A stretch of 64,000 bases of DNA from Cloacibacterium caeni (GTDB taxonomy: Bacteria; Bacteroidota; Bacteroidia; Flavobacteriales; Weeksellaceae), in contig NZ_OU015319.1 of the NCBI RefSeq assembly GCF_907163125.1, forward strand, positions 620,001 through 684,000, given 5' to 3'. The notes beneath the pieces were generated by a model, which was given only the letters and a program-made list of their open reading frames with translations, was not told where the DNA came from and ran no database searches. Both the position numbers and the translations under genes were made by a program. This document shows, piece after piece, positions 49,004 through 57,462 of this stretch (within the stretch, counting starts at the first letter, position 1; every line of letters starts with the position of its first letter).

Positions 49004-52000
49004 ATGTCAGGAAGATTAATTTTAATTGAACAGAAACTTATAGGTATTGATAGTTCAACATTTCAAACACTATGTGATTTGTATTTAAATTTGAGAGAGG
49101 AAGGTATTTCCAGTTTTAATAGAATTGGAAGCCAATTTGGAAAACAAAAAACGATAAAAGGAACTCCAGATACTTTTTTTAGAACAGATTCAGGAAAATT
49201 GCGGTATGTAGAATTTACAACTAAATCTGATGATGTAGTAAAAAAACTTAAAGAGGACATTGATAAATGTCTAGATTCAAAATTAACTAAAATTTCAAAA
49301 AAAGACATTAGTAAAATTGTGTTGTTTTTTAATGCTAGACTAACAACAGATCAAGAGAAAGATATTTTTCAATATGCAAAAGACAAACAGGTATTTATTG
49401 AATTAATTGGATTGGACAAACTTGCGTTAGATATTTATTCAGAATACCCAATATTATCAAAAGACATTCTCGGAATTCCACTTGAAACAGGGCAAATATT
49501 ACCAATATCAAATTTTATTGAAGAATATAACCATAAAGGTGGCAACTTATCCACTCCTTTGGATAATATTTTTTTAAATAGAAAGGTAGAATTGCAAAAT
49601 GCGAAACAAATTCTACAGGAAAAAGATTTATTCATAATTTCCGGTTCTGCAGGTGTTGGAAAAACTAAATTGGCTATAGAAATAATTAAAGAGTTCATTT
49701 TAGAAAATAAAGACTACACTCCTTTTGTTATTTCAAAAAAAGATGTTGATATATGGGAGGATTTGAGAGTGCAATTACAACATGATAAAAATTACATACT
49801 TCTCATCGACGATGCGAATAGACAAATATCAAATCTTGATCAAATTCTTGGCATATTTAAAGAAAATAGAAAAGGTAAATTAAAGTTAATAATTTCTGTA
49901 AGAAACTATGCTTATGATGATTTATTTAGACATTGTATTGAATTTGATACAGGCTCAATTTTTCTAGAAAAATTTACTGATGATGAAATAAAAGAACTAA
50001 TAAGTAGCGATTCTTTCAAGATAAAACATCCACATTATCACAATAAAATTATATCCTTATCGGATGGTAATGCACGATTGGCAATTATGGCTTCTAAGTT
50101 AGCGTTGGAAAAACAATTTGAATTTTTATCAGGTGGTATTTATAATTTATATGACGTATATTTTCAAACATTCATTAAAGATTTTGATCTCTTTAAAAAC
50201 ACAATTTTGCTAAAAAGCATAGGGATTATTTCTTTTTTCTTTACAATAGAAAGAGACAATAAAGAATTTGTTGAAAAATTATTAATGGACTTTGAATTAA
50301 ATTACTCAGATTTTCAAGAAGCAATTGAAGAACTTCATAACAGAGAATTAGTTGAGGTGAAAGATTCTTTTGTAAGAATTTCAGAACAAGTAATGTCAAC
50401 TTATTTCTTTTACAAAGTTTTTATAAAGGATAAGATTTTGTCATTTAATAAATTATTGTTTGAATATTTTGATAGATATGATAATAGGTTTAAAGAAACT
50501 GTAATTCATTCAAATAATACATTTGGGTATTTTGAGGTGTTGGATAAAATTAAACCAGACATTGATAGGTATTTTGATATTAACTTGAGTAATGAAGAAA
50601 GAATATCAAAATTTATTAAATTGTTTTGGTTCTACAAGAGGGAAGAAACATTATCCTACATTTACAATAAAATAAAAGCCGAAGAGGAAGATCCAAATCC
50701 TATATATGTTTCAACTTATGAAAATAATCATTTCAGTTTTGAGGAGGATAAAATATTGCCATTTCTAACCCCATTTTTTAGAAGCTACACCCAAGATAGT
50801 TTTGTTCCAGCACTAGAATTGGCTTTTGAACATGGTAGAAAAATTCCAATTGCATTTACTGAATTGATTCGCAGGCTAAAAGAAAATTTAAGTTTTGATG
50901 ACGATGATGAGTATAGCAATAATTTTGAAAAGCAAAACAAATTCATTGACCTACTAATTAGCAAAACCAAAGAAGGTTTACCGCATTATACCGAGGCTTT
51001 TTTAGGTCTTGCTTCAAATTTTCTACCGCATTATAATAGAGTTTTTAAATCTGGAAGGAAAGGACATTCTTTTATTCATTATAATTATCCTATACCCCTA
51101 AACAACAAAGTTAAAAGTATCAGAAGAAAAATTTGGAAAAAATTTTTTAAACTCTATTTATATTATCCAGATAGAATACTTAATGTTATCACGGACTATA
51201 AACCTCATTATGGAGACTTAAATTTAAAAATCTTAAATTTTGATTTGGAGTTTATTTTACCATTCATTGAGAATAAACTAAATAGAAGTGACTTCAGAAA
51301 TATTTACTTCGTTAACGAATTTGTTAATTGGTTAGATAAAGAACAATTGGAAGATAAAGGCTATAGAAATTTAAAAAATCTTTTTCAAAGTCAAGAATTT
51401 GATGATTTTAGAATATTTGATTGGAATTATTATCGTGGTAAAGCAGATTATGACTATGAAAATATTTCAGATTTTGAAAGTTTAAAATCAAAAGATATTA
51501 GCAAACATTTTGATTTTTCTAAAAGTAGAGATTTCTCAAAATTGACAAACGTCATTAATAATAGTCTACAAGTATTAAAGCAGGATTATCAAATTCAGGC
51601 ACCTATAAATGTTACTTTAGAATCAAATTTTAAGAAAGATAAAGAAGTCGGGTTTAAATTATTTATTCATTTTTTAAATGATTTCTCAAAAAGATTCCAT
51701 TTTATTCCATATCGTGCTATGTCATTAATTATAAATGATAAAGACTATTACAATAAATTATGGGATTACTTAAAAAATTGGAACAGTGAAAATGCCTTGC
51801 TATACAAGATTCCATTTTTTGATATACTTCCAAATCAATTTATAGATGAAAAAATTACTACAGAACTATTTGAATTAATAAAAAATATTGACTCCAATTC
51901 TTTTATTAGTTTTGATATGTTTTCAAAATTTGAAAAGATAAAGCCAAATATTAGTTTAGAAGTTTTAGAAATTATTCTGAAAAAAAAGAAAAATGGAATT

Positions 52001-52750
52001 CCAATTTTTATAGATCATGACTTTTACAAAGAGTTTACAAATAAGTTAAATGAGAAAATTGATTTGATAGAAGAATTGTATTTGTATGAGTTTATAAACA
52101 ACAAAAATCATTTTGATTATAAAAGAGAAGGTCTTGTAGAAATTTTAAAAAATGATAAAGATTTTATATTCAAATATATTGAATTCTTTTATGATAAAAA
52201 TGGACATATAAGCATAGGCTACGAAGATGAATTAGGTTTTATCTGGTCACTTTATAATGATTTTGAAATTGAAAATATTTTTAATTCTTTAATTGGGAAT
52301 AGATTTTTCTTTGGCATGGGGGAAGAAGGAATAGATATGTTTTTTAAAAATATTCGAGAAGAAGAAAGAGAAAGGGCAATAAAATTTTTAGAATTTTATA
52401 TAGTCAAATATTGCAAAGATTCTGATAAGGTAAACTCTGTAATAAGTTCGGTTAGACATTTTTTTTCTAATGAATTTGAAAAGTTTCTATTGCTCTATTT
52501 GGAACATAACTCTGATGAGGAAGATTTTTCTAAAATTTGGTGGCGTGGAAATGGTGGCACATATTCTGGTGATGTAAATATTGGGGAAATCCATAAAGGA
52601 GATTGGCAAAGAATTTACAAGATGCTTGAAAATGGTAAAAATCAACTTGAATTAATTCCAATAAAAAGCAGAGTTAGAAAAGAAATTGATTGGGCAATAA
52701 AAGACGCTGAAAGAGAAAGGTTAAGAAAGTTTTTAAACCCAAATTGGTAA
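49004..52750 (+). CDS. Large STAND NTPase with N-terminal PD-(D/E)xK-like domain (AVAST-like)
   Basis: 1248 residues from ATG 49004. Residues about 40-140 form a nuclease-like domain with GTPDTFF (D56) and RYVEFTT (E70); the usual Lys of PD-(D/E)xK is replaced by Thr. A STAND-type NTPase follows: Walker A GSAGVGKT at 214-221, Walker B ILLIDDANR (D269-D270), and a winged-helix-like region. The C-terminal ~700 residues are helical and aromatic-rich with no catalytic motif, like the sensor repeats of Avs/STAND defence proteins. It is divergent from ietAS with a shared 126-base control region. Calling it antiviral is an inference from architecture and location. Confidence 0.68.
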   Translation: MSGRLILIEQKLIGIDSSTFQTLCDLYLNLREEGISSFNRIGSQFGKQKTIKGTPDTFFRTDSGKLRYVEFTTKSDDVVKKLKEDIDKCLDSKLTKISKKDISKIVLFFNARLTTDQEKDIFQYAKDKQVFIELIGLDKLALDIYSEYPILSKDILGIPLETGQILPISNFIEEYNHKGGNLSTPLDNIFLNRKVELQNAKQILQEKDLFIISGSAGVGKTKLAIEIIKEFILENKDYTPFVISKKDVDIWEDLRVQLQHDKNYILLIDDANRQISNLDQILGIFKENRKGKLKLIISVRNYAYDDLFRHCIEFDTGSIFLEKFTDDEIKELISSDSFKIKHPHYHNKIISLSDGNARLAIMASKLALEKQFEFLSGGIYNLYDVYFQTFIKDFDLFKNTILLKSIGIISFFFTIERDNKEFVEKLLMDFELNYSDFQEAIEELHNRELVEVKDSFVRISEQVMSTYFFYKVFIKDKILSFNKLLFEYFDRYDNRFKETVIHSNNTFGYFEVLDKIKPDIDRYFDINLSNEERISKFIKLFWFYKREETLSYIYNKIKAEEEDPNPIYVSTYENNHFSFEEDKILPFLTPFFRSYTQDSFVPALELAFEHGRKIPIAFTELIRRLKENLSFDDDDEYSNNFEKQNKFIDLLISKTKEGLPHYTEAFLGLASNFLPHYNRVFKSGRKGHSFIHYNYPIPLNNKVKSIRRKIWKKFFKLYLYYPDRILNVITDYKPHYGDLNLKILNFDLEFILPFIENKLNRSDFRNIYFVNEFVNWLDKEQLEDKGYRNLKNLFQSQEFDDFRIFDWNYYRGKADYDYENISDFESLKSKDISKHFDFSKSRDFSKLTNVINNSLQVLKQDYQIQAPINVTLESNFKKDKEVGFKLFIHFLNDFSKRFHFIPYRAMSLIINDKDYYNKLWDYLKNWNSENALLYKIPFFDILPNQFIDEKITTELFELIKNIDSNSFISFDMFSKFEKIKPNISLEVLEIILKKKKNGIPIFIDHDFYKEFTNKLNEKIDLIEELYLYEFINNKNHFDYKREGLVEILKNDKDFIFKYIEFFYDKNGHISIGYEDELGFIWSLYNDFEIENIFNSLIGNRFFFGMGEEGIDMFFKNIREEERERAIKFLEFYIVKYCKDSDKVNSVISSVRHFFSNEFEKFLLLYLEHNSDEEDFSKIWWRGNGGTYSGDVNIGEIHKGDWQRIYKMLENGKNQLELIPIKSRVRKEIDWAIKDAERERLRKFLNPNW

Positions 52751-52806
52751 AATTATTTTTTTTATAAAAGAATTTATTGAAAATTCTCGCAAGATAAAAC
52801 AGATTT

Positions 52807-52928
52807 TATGATAAAATATATTTTATCAATATTTTCACACAACAAAAAAACATTTTATATCTTTGCTATAGTGCAAAGTAAAAGGGAAACTTCTATTTTT
52901 CAAAACTTTTTAATTTGTTGCACTTATG
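52807..52928 (+). repeat. Island-flanking imperfect direct repeat, right copy
   Basis: Matches 45162-45285 block by block: TATGATAAAAT, CACAACAAAAAAACATT, AAAGGGAAAC, TTCTATTTTT and CTTTTTAATTTGTTGCACTTATG-like end. It starts 57 bases after the STAND gene stop and lies just left of the chromosomal ada gene, as expected if the block between the two copies was inserted here. Confidence 0.65.
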
Positions 52929-52944
52929 TTGTACTAATGAAATG

Positions 52945-52975
52945 AAAAAAGCCTAAAAACTATTTGTTTAAGGCT
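52945..52975 (-). terminator. Leftward-reading hairpin terminator without a matching gene
   Basis: Read leftward, AGCCTTAAAC and GTTTTTAGGCT pair (one bulge) around a short AAATA loop, followed by six T. It would end transcripts coming from the right on the minus strand, yet all nearby genes to the right are on the plus strand. It may be a remnant from before island insertion. Confidence 0.4.
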
Positions 52976-52993
52976 ATACATGAAATTTACTTT

Positions 52994-53028
52994 AACTTTG
53001 TCAAAGTTTTAAAATCTTTGACAAAGTT
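52994..53028. repeat. 13-base perfect inverted repeat upstream of ada
   Basis: AACTTTGTCAAAG, nine bases, CTTTGACAAAGTT. Each arm is itself nearly palindromic (AACTTTG-T-CAAAGTT). It ends 41 bases before the ada ATG, so it could be an operator or a short dispersed hairpin element. It has no T run. Confidence 0.65.
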
Positions 53029-53069
53029 TATCATATCTTTTTTCAATCATCATATATCAATCATCATTT

Positions 53070-54113
53070 ATGAATTTACCAAACGATATCATGTATAATG
53101 CTTCTTTCAATAAAGATGCAAGTTTCGAAGGCGTTTTTTGGATGGGCGTAAAAACTACAGGAATTTTCTGTAGACCAACTTGCACTGCCCGAAAACCAAA
53201 ACCCGAAAATGTAGAATTTTTCAGCAATACCAAAGATGCGATTCTAAAAGGATATCGTCCTTGTAAGGTTTGTAAACCATTAGAAAAACTGAACGAAACC
53301 CCGAAATATATTCAGGAAATCATCACGGAATTAGCAGAAAATCCTTCTTTGAAGTTCAAAGATTACGACTTGGTAAAACGCGGAATAGAACCTGCAACCA
53401 TGAGACGTTGGTTTCTGAAAAATCACGGAATCACGTTTCAGGCATATCAAAGAATGTTCAGAATTAATTCTGCATTTAAGAAAATTCAACAAGGCGAAAC
53501 CGTAACAGAAACAGCTTTGGAAAGTGGCTACGAAAGTTTAAGCGGTTTTACCGAAAGTTTTAAAAATATTTTCGGAGTGTCTCCTAAAAATTCTAAAAAT
53601 CAGAAAGTAATTGATTTAAAACGCATCGAAACACCTCTTGGAACCATGTATGCTGCTGCAACGGATGAGGGAATTTGTATGCTAGAATTTACAGACAGAA
53701 AAATGCTGGAAACCGAATTAAAACACCTCTCTAAATCCTTAAATGCCAATATTATTCAAGGAGAGAATCCTCATTTTAATAGTTTAGAAGAACAACTTAC
53801 CGAATATTTTGAAGGAAAAAGAAAAGAATTTTCCGTTCCGCTTCATTTTGTGGGTTCAGATTTTCAGAAATCAGTTTGGGAAGTGTTGATGAAAATTCCG
53901 TATGGTGAAACATGGAGCTATGCGAAACAATCTGAAATTTTGGGAGATGTGAAAAAAGTAAGAGCAGTGGCAAATGCCAATGGAATGAATAAAATTTCCA
54001 TTTTGGTTCCTTGTCACAGAGTGATTGGCAGTGATGGAAATCTTACAGGTTATGGCGGTGGAATTTGGCGAAAACAAAAATTATTAGAATTAGAAGGCGC
54101 TATTTTATTCTAA
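53070..54113 (+). CDS. ada: Ada-type bifunctional alkylation repair protein and regulator
   Basis: 347 residues. The N-terminal Ada zinc domain has C34, C38, C65 and C68 (FCRPTC...CKVC); one Cys accepts methyl from phosphotriesters. An AraC-type HTH follows (about residues 85-180, GYESLSGFTESFKNIFGVSP). The C-terminal methylguanine methyltransferase has the acceptor C315 in VPCHRVIG and the GETWSYAKQSEILG block. All three modules are intact, as in full-length Ada. First clearly chromosomal gene after the island. Confidence 0.93.
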   Translation: MNLPNDIMYNASFNKDASFEGVFWMGVKTTGIFCRPTCTARKPKPENVEFFSNTKDAILKGYRPCKVCKPLEKLNETPKYIQEIITELAENPSLKFKDYDLVKRGIEPATMRRWFLKNHGITFQAYQRMFRINSAFKKIQQGETVTETALESGYESLSGFTESFKNIFGVSPKNSKNQKVIDLKRIETPLGTMYAAATDEGICMLEFTDRKMLETELKHLSKSLNANIIQGENPHFNSLEEQLTEYFEGKRKEFSVPLHFVGSDFQKSVWEVLMKIPYGETWSYAKQSEILGDVKKVRAVANANGMNKISILVPCHRVIGSDGNLTGYGGGIWRKQKLLELEGAILF

Positions 54114-54176
54114 TTATTTATATTTTTTCAATCAAAACTTTGGTTTTAAATAGATAGTATCAATTCTTTTAATTTC

Positions 54177-54192
54177 TGTAACATTGGTTACA
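54177..54192. promoter_or_regulatory. Perfect TGTAAC-N4-GTTACA palindrome upstream of the rhodanese gene
   Basis: TGTAAC-ATTG-GTTACA, centre at 54184.5. A TTTG ends at 54221, 36.5 bases downstream, the same spacing as at three other sites in this window. The layout is that of a class II CRP/FNR-type activator site. It is 83 bases before the rhodanese ATG. Confidence 0.7.
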
Positions 54193-54274
54193 AAGCGGTT
54201 TTTCAGAAAAATTCAATTTTGTACTCAAATAAGATAAACAGAGTCTTTTTTAACCCAATAAATTGAAAATTTCC

Positions 54275-54640
54275 ATGAAAAGCATTTGTCCGAATACCTT
54301 TCAAACGATGATAAACGATACCATTCAGTTGGTAGACGTTAGAGAACGCTATGAATTTGAATTGTATAAAATGAATCTTCCTATCGTAGAAAATATTCCT
54401 TTCAGCGAGATAGAAGAATTATGGTCAAATTTTGATGCAGATAAAAAAATCGTTTTGGTTTGTAATAACGGTGTGAGAAGTAAAAGTGTTGCCAAATATT
54501 TGGAAGACAGAGACTTTAACCAGATTTACTATTTAGAAGGTGGTTTGGTAAAATGGCAACAAAATGATTTACCACTTCTTGGAAATCCACCAGAAATCAT
54601 TTCACATTCCCTTTCTAAAACTGGAGAGTGTTCTAACTAA
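54275..54640 (+). CDS. Single-domain rhodanese (sulfurtransferase)
   Basis: 121 residues from ATG 54275 (MKSICPNTFQTM), preferred over the TTG four codons earlier. LVDVRERYEFELYKM is the rhodanese entry motif, and the active-site loop is C63-NNGVRSKS. It transfers sulfane sulfur. The AraC-type regulator gene follows after 6 bases. Together with the SQR gene nearby and the shared upstream palindrome, a role in handling sulfide or persulfide is likely. Confidence 0.88.
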   Translation: MKSICPNTFQTMINDTIQLVDVRERYEFELYKMNLPIVENIPFSEIEELWSNFDADKKIVLVCNNGVRSKSVAKYLEDRDFNQIYYLEGGLVKWQQNDLPLLGNPPEIISHSLSKTGECSN

Positions 54641-54646
54641 TTTTTT

Positions 54647-55522
54647 ATGAAATTTCCAGTTTTAAATGTCTGCGATTTAGTGAATAATGAAAAAAAAATT
54701 CAAAACTACATTATTCATGATTTGAAGGAATTGCTTCATGAAGATATTTACCTTCCGAAAAAACCGCACCGTCATACTTTTTATCAAATTCTTTATATAG
54801 AGAAGGGTTCGGGTATTCATAAAATTGATTTTGAAGATTACGAAATCCAAGATAATTCTGTTTTTTTTCTTAGACCTGGTCAAGTTCACGATTTAGTTTT
54901 TAATCATAAAAATACTAAAGGTTTTCTTATAAATTTTAATGAAAATTTATTCAATCAATTTCTTTTACAAGCAAATTTCATTGATCAATTACCTCTATTT
55001 AGTAAAAGTGGTAAGAACTGTTATCATCAGATTCAAAACAATCAAAAGGACATAAAATATGCTTTCGCAAAAATTTTAGATTTTAATGATGGAAGTTATA
55101 AATATTCATCAGAACTTATAAAATTGTGCATTTTAGAAATTTTACTATTAATTTCTGAAGATGTAAAATCAGTGAACCAAACTAATTTTAATTATACTCA
55201 AAATAATTTAGTAAGAAAATTTGAAGGATCACTTGAAAAGTATTTCAAAGAAGAACATTATCCCAAATTTTACGCAGATCAATTAGCTGTTACTCCAAAT
55301 TATCTAAATTCCGTTTGTAAATTTATTACGGGTAAAACAGCTGGTGAAATGATTAGAAACAGAATCATCTTAGAGGCTAAGAGATTATTGGTTAATACTC
55401 AATCTACCATTTCGCAGATTGCTTTTGAACTTAACTTTGAAGACAATTCCTATTTTACTAAATTCTTTAAATCCAATGCTGGAGTTTCTCCAATAGATTT
55501 TAGAAAAAATCTAAATAAATAA
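54647..55522 (+). CDS. AraC-family transcriptional regulator with cupin sensor domain
   Basis: 291 residues. The N-terminal cupin-like domain has HRHTFYQILYIEKGSG and FFLRPGQVHD; the C-terminal double helix-turn-helix (about residues 190-290) has ITGKTAGEMIRNRIILEAKRLL and ISQIAFELNFEDNSYFTKFFKSNAGVSP patterns. It is cotranscribed with the rhodanese gene and lies just upstream of the cytochrome bd operon, so it may regulate either. The ligand is unknown. Confidence 0.88.
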   Translation: MKFPVLNVCDLVNNEKKIQNYIIHDLKELLHEDIYLPKKPHRHTFYQILYIEKGSGIHKIDFEDYEIQDNSVFFLRPGQVHDLVFNHKNTKGFLINFNENLFNQFLLQANFIDQLPLFSKSGKNCYHQIQNNQKDIKYAFAKILDFNDGSYKYSSELIKLCILEILLLISEDVKSVNQTNFNYTQNNLVRKFEGSLEKYFKEEHYPKFYADQLAVTPNYLNSVCKFITGKTAGEMIRNRIILEAKRLLVNTQSTISQIAFELNFEDNSYFTKFFKSNAGVSPIDFRKNLNK

Positions 55523-55574
55523 TTATTACCATTTTCCCCGTTTTGTAAGCCAAGAAGTTAGAGCATTCCTAGCT

Positions 55575-55582
55575 TAACTTTG
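55575..55582 (+). promoter_or_regulatory. -7 element of the cytochrome bd operon
   Basis: TAACTTTG matches TAnnTTTG. Just upstream, AAGTTAGAGC (from about 55555) and GCTTAACTT form an imperfect hairpin or operator around ATTCCTA. It lies 51 bases before the first gene. No -33 TTG at normal spacing, so activation is likely. Confidence 0.5.
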
Positions 55583-55632
55583 TATTGTGAAAAATAAAGT
55601 TTTTTTTATCATAAATTTTTGATTTTTCAACA

Positions 55633-55875
55633 ATGCAAACTTTCTATAACTTTTTATTGTATCCTTTTATCGAGTTGCTAAAACTCTATAAACATGGTTT
55701 TAGCATTATGTCAAAGGAAAGTAAATCTCTTTGGATTATTGCTGTTGTTAAACTATTTATCATGTTCGGGATTCTTAAGATGTTTTTCTTTAAGGATTTT
55801 CTTAAAACTAATTTTGAGAGTAATGAACAAAGAATAGAATATTTGCAAAATACTTTGACAAAAATTAAAAAATAG
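55633..55875 (+). CDS. DUF4492 family small membrane protein of the cytochrome bd operon
   Basis: 80 residues. The pattern FYNFLLYPFIELLKLYKHGFSIMSKESKSLWIIAVVKLFIM fits DUF4492, a short protein often encoded directly upstream of cydA in Bacteroidetes and Epsilonproteobacteria. It has one membrane helix (about residues 36-56) and a charged tail. It starts 13 bases before cydA. It may be a small subunit or assembly factor of the oxidase. Confidence 0.8.
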   Translation: MQTFYNFLLYPFIELLKLYKHGFSIMSKESKSLWIIAVVKLFIMFGILKMFFFKDFLKTNFESNEQRIEYLQNTLTKIKK

Positions 55876-55888
55876 AAATATTACAACG

Positions 55889-57424
55889 ATGAATCATATA
55901 GATTGGGAACTCGTCAATTGGAGCAGAGCGCAATTTGCACTTACAGCAATGTACCATTGGCTTTTTGTTCCGCTAACTTTAGGAATTACCTTTATCATTG
56001 CCATCATGGAAACCATTTATGTGAAAACAGGCGATGAAAAGTGGAAAGAAATCACCAAATTTTGGATGAAGCTTTTCGGAATTAATTTCGCAATTGGTGT
56101 TGCCACAGGAATTATTATGGAATTTGAATTCGGAACCAATTGGAGTAATTACTCTTGGTTTGTAGGTGATATTTTCGGCGCACCGTTAGCGATTGAAGGA
56201 ATTATGGCGTTCTTTATGGAAAGTACTTTTATCGCCGTAATGTTTTTTGGTTGGGACAAAGTAAGCAAGAAATTTCACCTACTTTCGAGTTGGTTGGTTG
56301 CCATAGGTTCTAATCTTTCTGCATTGTGGATTTTGGTGGCAAATGGTTGGATGCAACATCCTGTAGGAATGGAATTTAATCCTGATACCATGCGAAACGA
56401 AATGGTAGATTTTTGGGCGATTCTCATGAATCCAGTGGCTGTAAATAAATTTCTACACACCGTAATTTCCTCTTATATCGTAGCTTCTTTGTTTGTTGCT
56501 GGAGTAAGCGCTTGGTTTATTTTAAAGAAAAAAGATGTGGTTCTTGGTAAAAGAAGTATTTTAGTTGCAACAGTTTTTGGCTTATTAGCCACCATCGGAA
56601 CCATGTGGAGTGGCGATGAATCTGCAAGACAAGTCGCCGTAACTCAACCAATGAAATTGGCAGCAATGGAGGGTTTATATCAAGGCGATAGAAATGCTCC
56701 GTTAATTGCAATGGGAATTTTTGGAGATCCTGAAAAAGATGAACACCACAGAGAAAAATTCATTTTTGAGGTTAAAATTCCAATGGCATTGTCTTATTTA
56801 GCATTTCTTCAAGGTGATGCTTTTGTTCCAGGAATTAATGATTTGGTTCACGGAAATAAAAAAGAAGGAATCGTTTCGTATCAAGAAAGAATTAACAGTG
56901 GTAAAATCGCTATTGATGCACTCGGAAATTATATTCAATTCAAAAAATCTGGAGATGTAACCAATGCTGAAAAAGAATTGGCAATTTTCAGAACTCACGA
57001 AAAAGATTTCGGGTACGGATATTATTTCGGGAAAGATCCTCACATGCTCATTCCGAACGTGAAAATGAGCTTCTATTCTTTTCACATTATGGTGATTTTG
57101 GGAACTTGGTTTTTGGTGTTGTTTGCGTTACTTTTTTATAAAATGATCAAAGGAAATTTAGAAAAAAGCAGAACACTTTTGAGACTTACGCTTTGGAGCA
57201 TACCTTTCGGTTATGTTGCTTCACAAGCTGGTTGGATTGTGGCTGAAGTAGGAAGACAACCATGGACAATACAAAATCTTTTACCAAATATTGCAGCGGT
57301 TTCACAGATTGATGCGTATAGTGTTCAAATTACTTTTTTCCTTTTCTTAATCATATTTACTACACTTTTAATTGCAGAAATTAAAATTATGCTTTCTGCA
57401 ATCAAAAATCGTACAGCTCATTAA
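55889..57424 (+). CDS. cydA: Cytochrome bd quinol oxidase subunit I
   Basis: 511 residues with about nine membrane helices. The N-terminal WSRAQFALTAMYHWLFVPLTLG block holds the haem-ligand His, VATGIIMEFEFGTNW matches the family, and GWIVAEVGRQPWTIQ is the CydA GRQPW motif. The periplasmic loop is of moderate length. The enzyme oxidises quinol and reduces oxygen to water at low oxygen, without pumping protons, and resists sulfide and nitric oxide. cydB follows after 38 bases. Confidence 0.96.
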   Translation: MNHIDWELVNWSRAQFALTAMYHWLFVPLTLGITFIIAIMETIYVKTGDEKWKEITKFWMKLFGINFAIGVATGIIMEFEFGTNWSNYSWFVGDIFGAPLAIEGIMAFFMESTFIAVMFFGWDKVSKKFHLLSSWLVAIGSNLSALWILVANGWMQHPVGMEFNPDTMRNEMVDFWAILMNPVAVNKFLHTVISSYIVASLFVAGVSAWFILKKKDVVLGKRSILVATVFGLLATIGTMWSGDESARQVAVTQPMKLAAMEGLYQGDRNAPLIAMGIFGDPEKDEHHREKFIFEVKIPMALSYLAFLQGDAFVPGINDLVHGNKKEGIVSYQERINSGKIAIDALGNYIQFKKSGDVTNAEKELAIFRTHEKDFGYGYYFGKDPHMLIPNVKMSFYSFHIMVILGTWFLVLFALLFYKMIKGNLEKSRTLLRLTLWSIPFGYVASQAGWIVAEVGRQPWTIQNLLPNIAAVSQIDAYSVQITFFLFLIIFTTLLIAEIKIMLSAIKNRTAH

Positions 57425-57462
57425 TTTTAGGAAATAGAATTTTAACTTTTAAATTTTACAAA

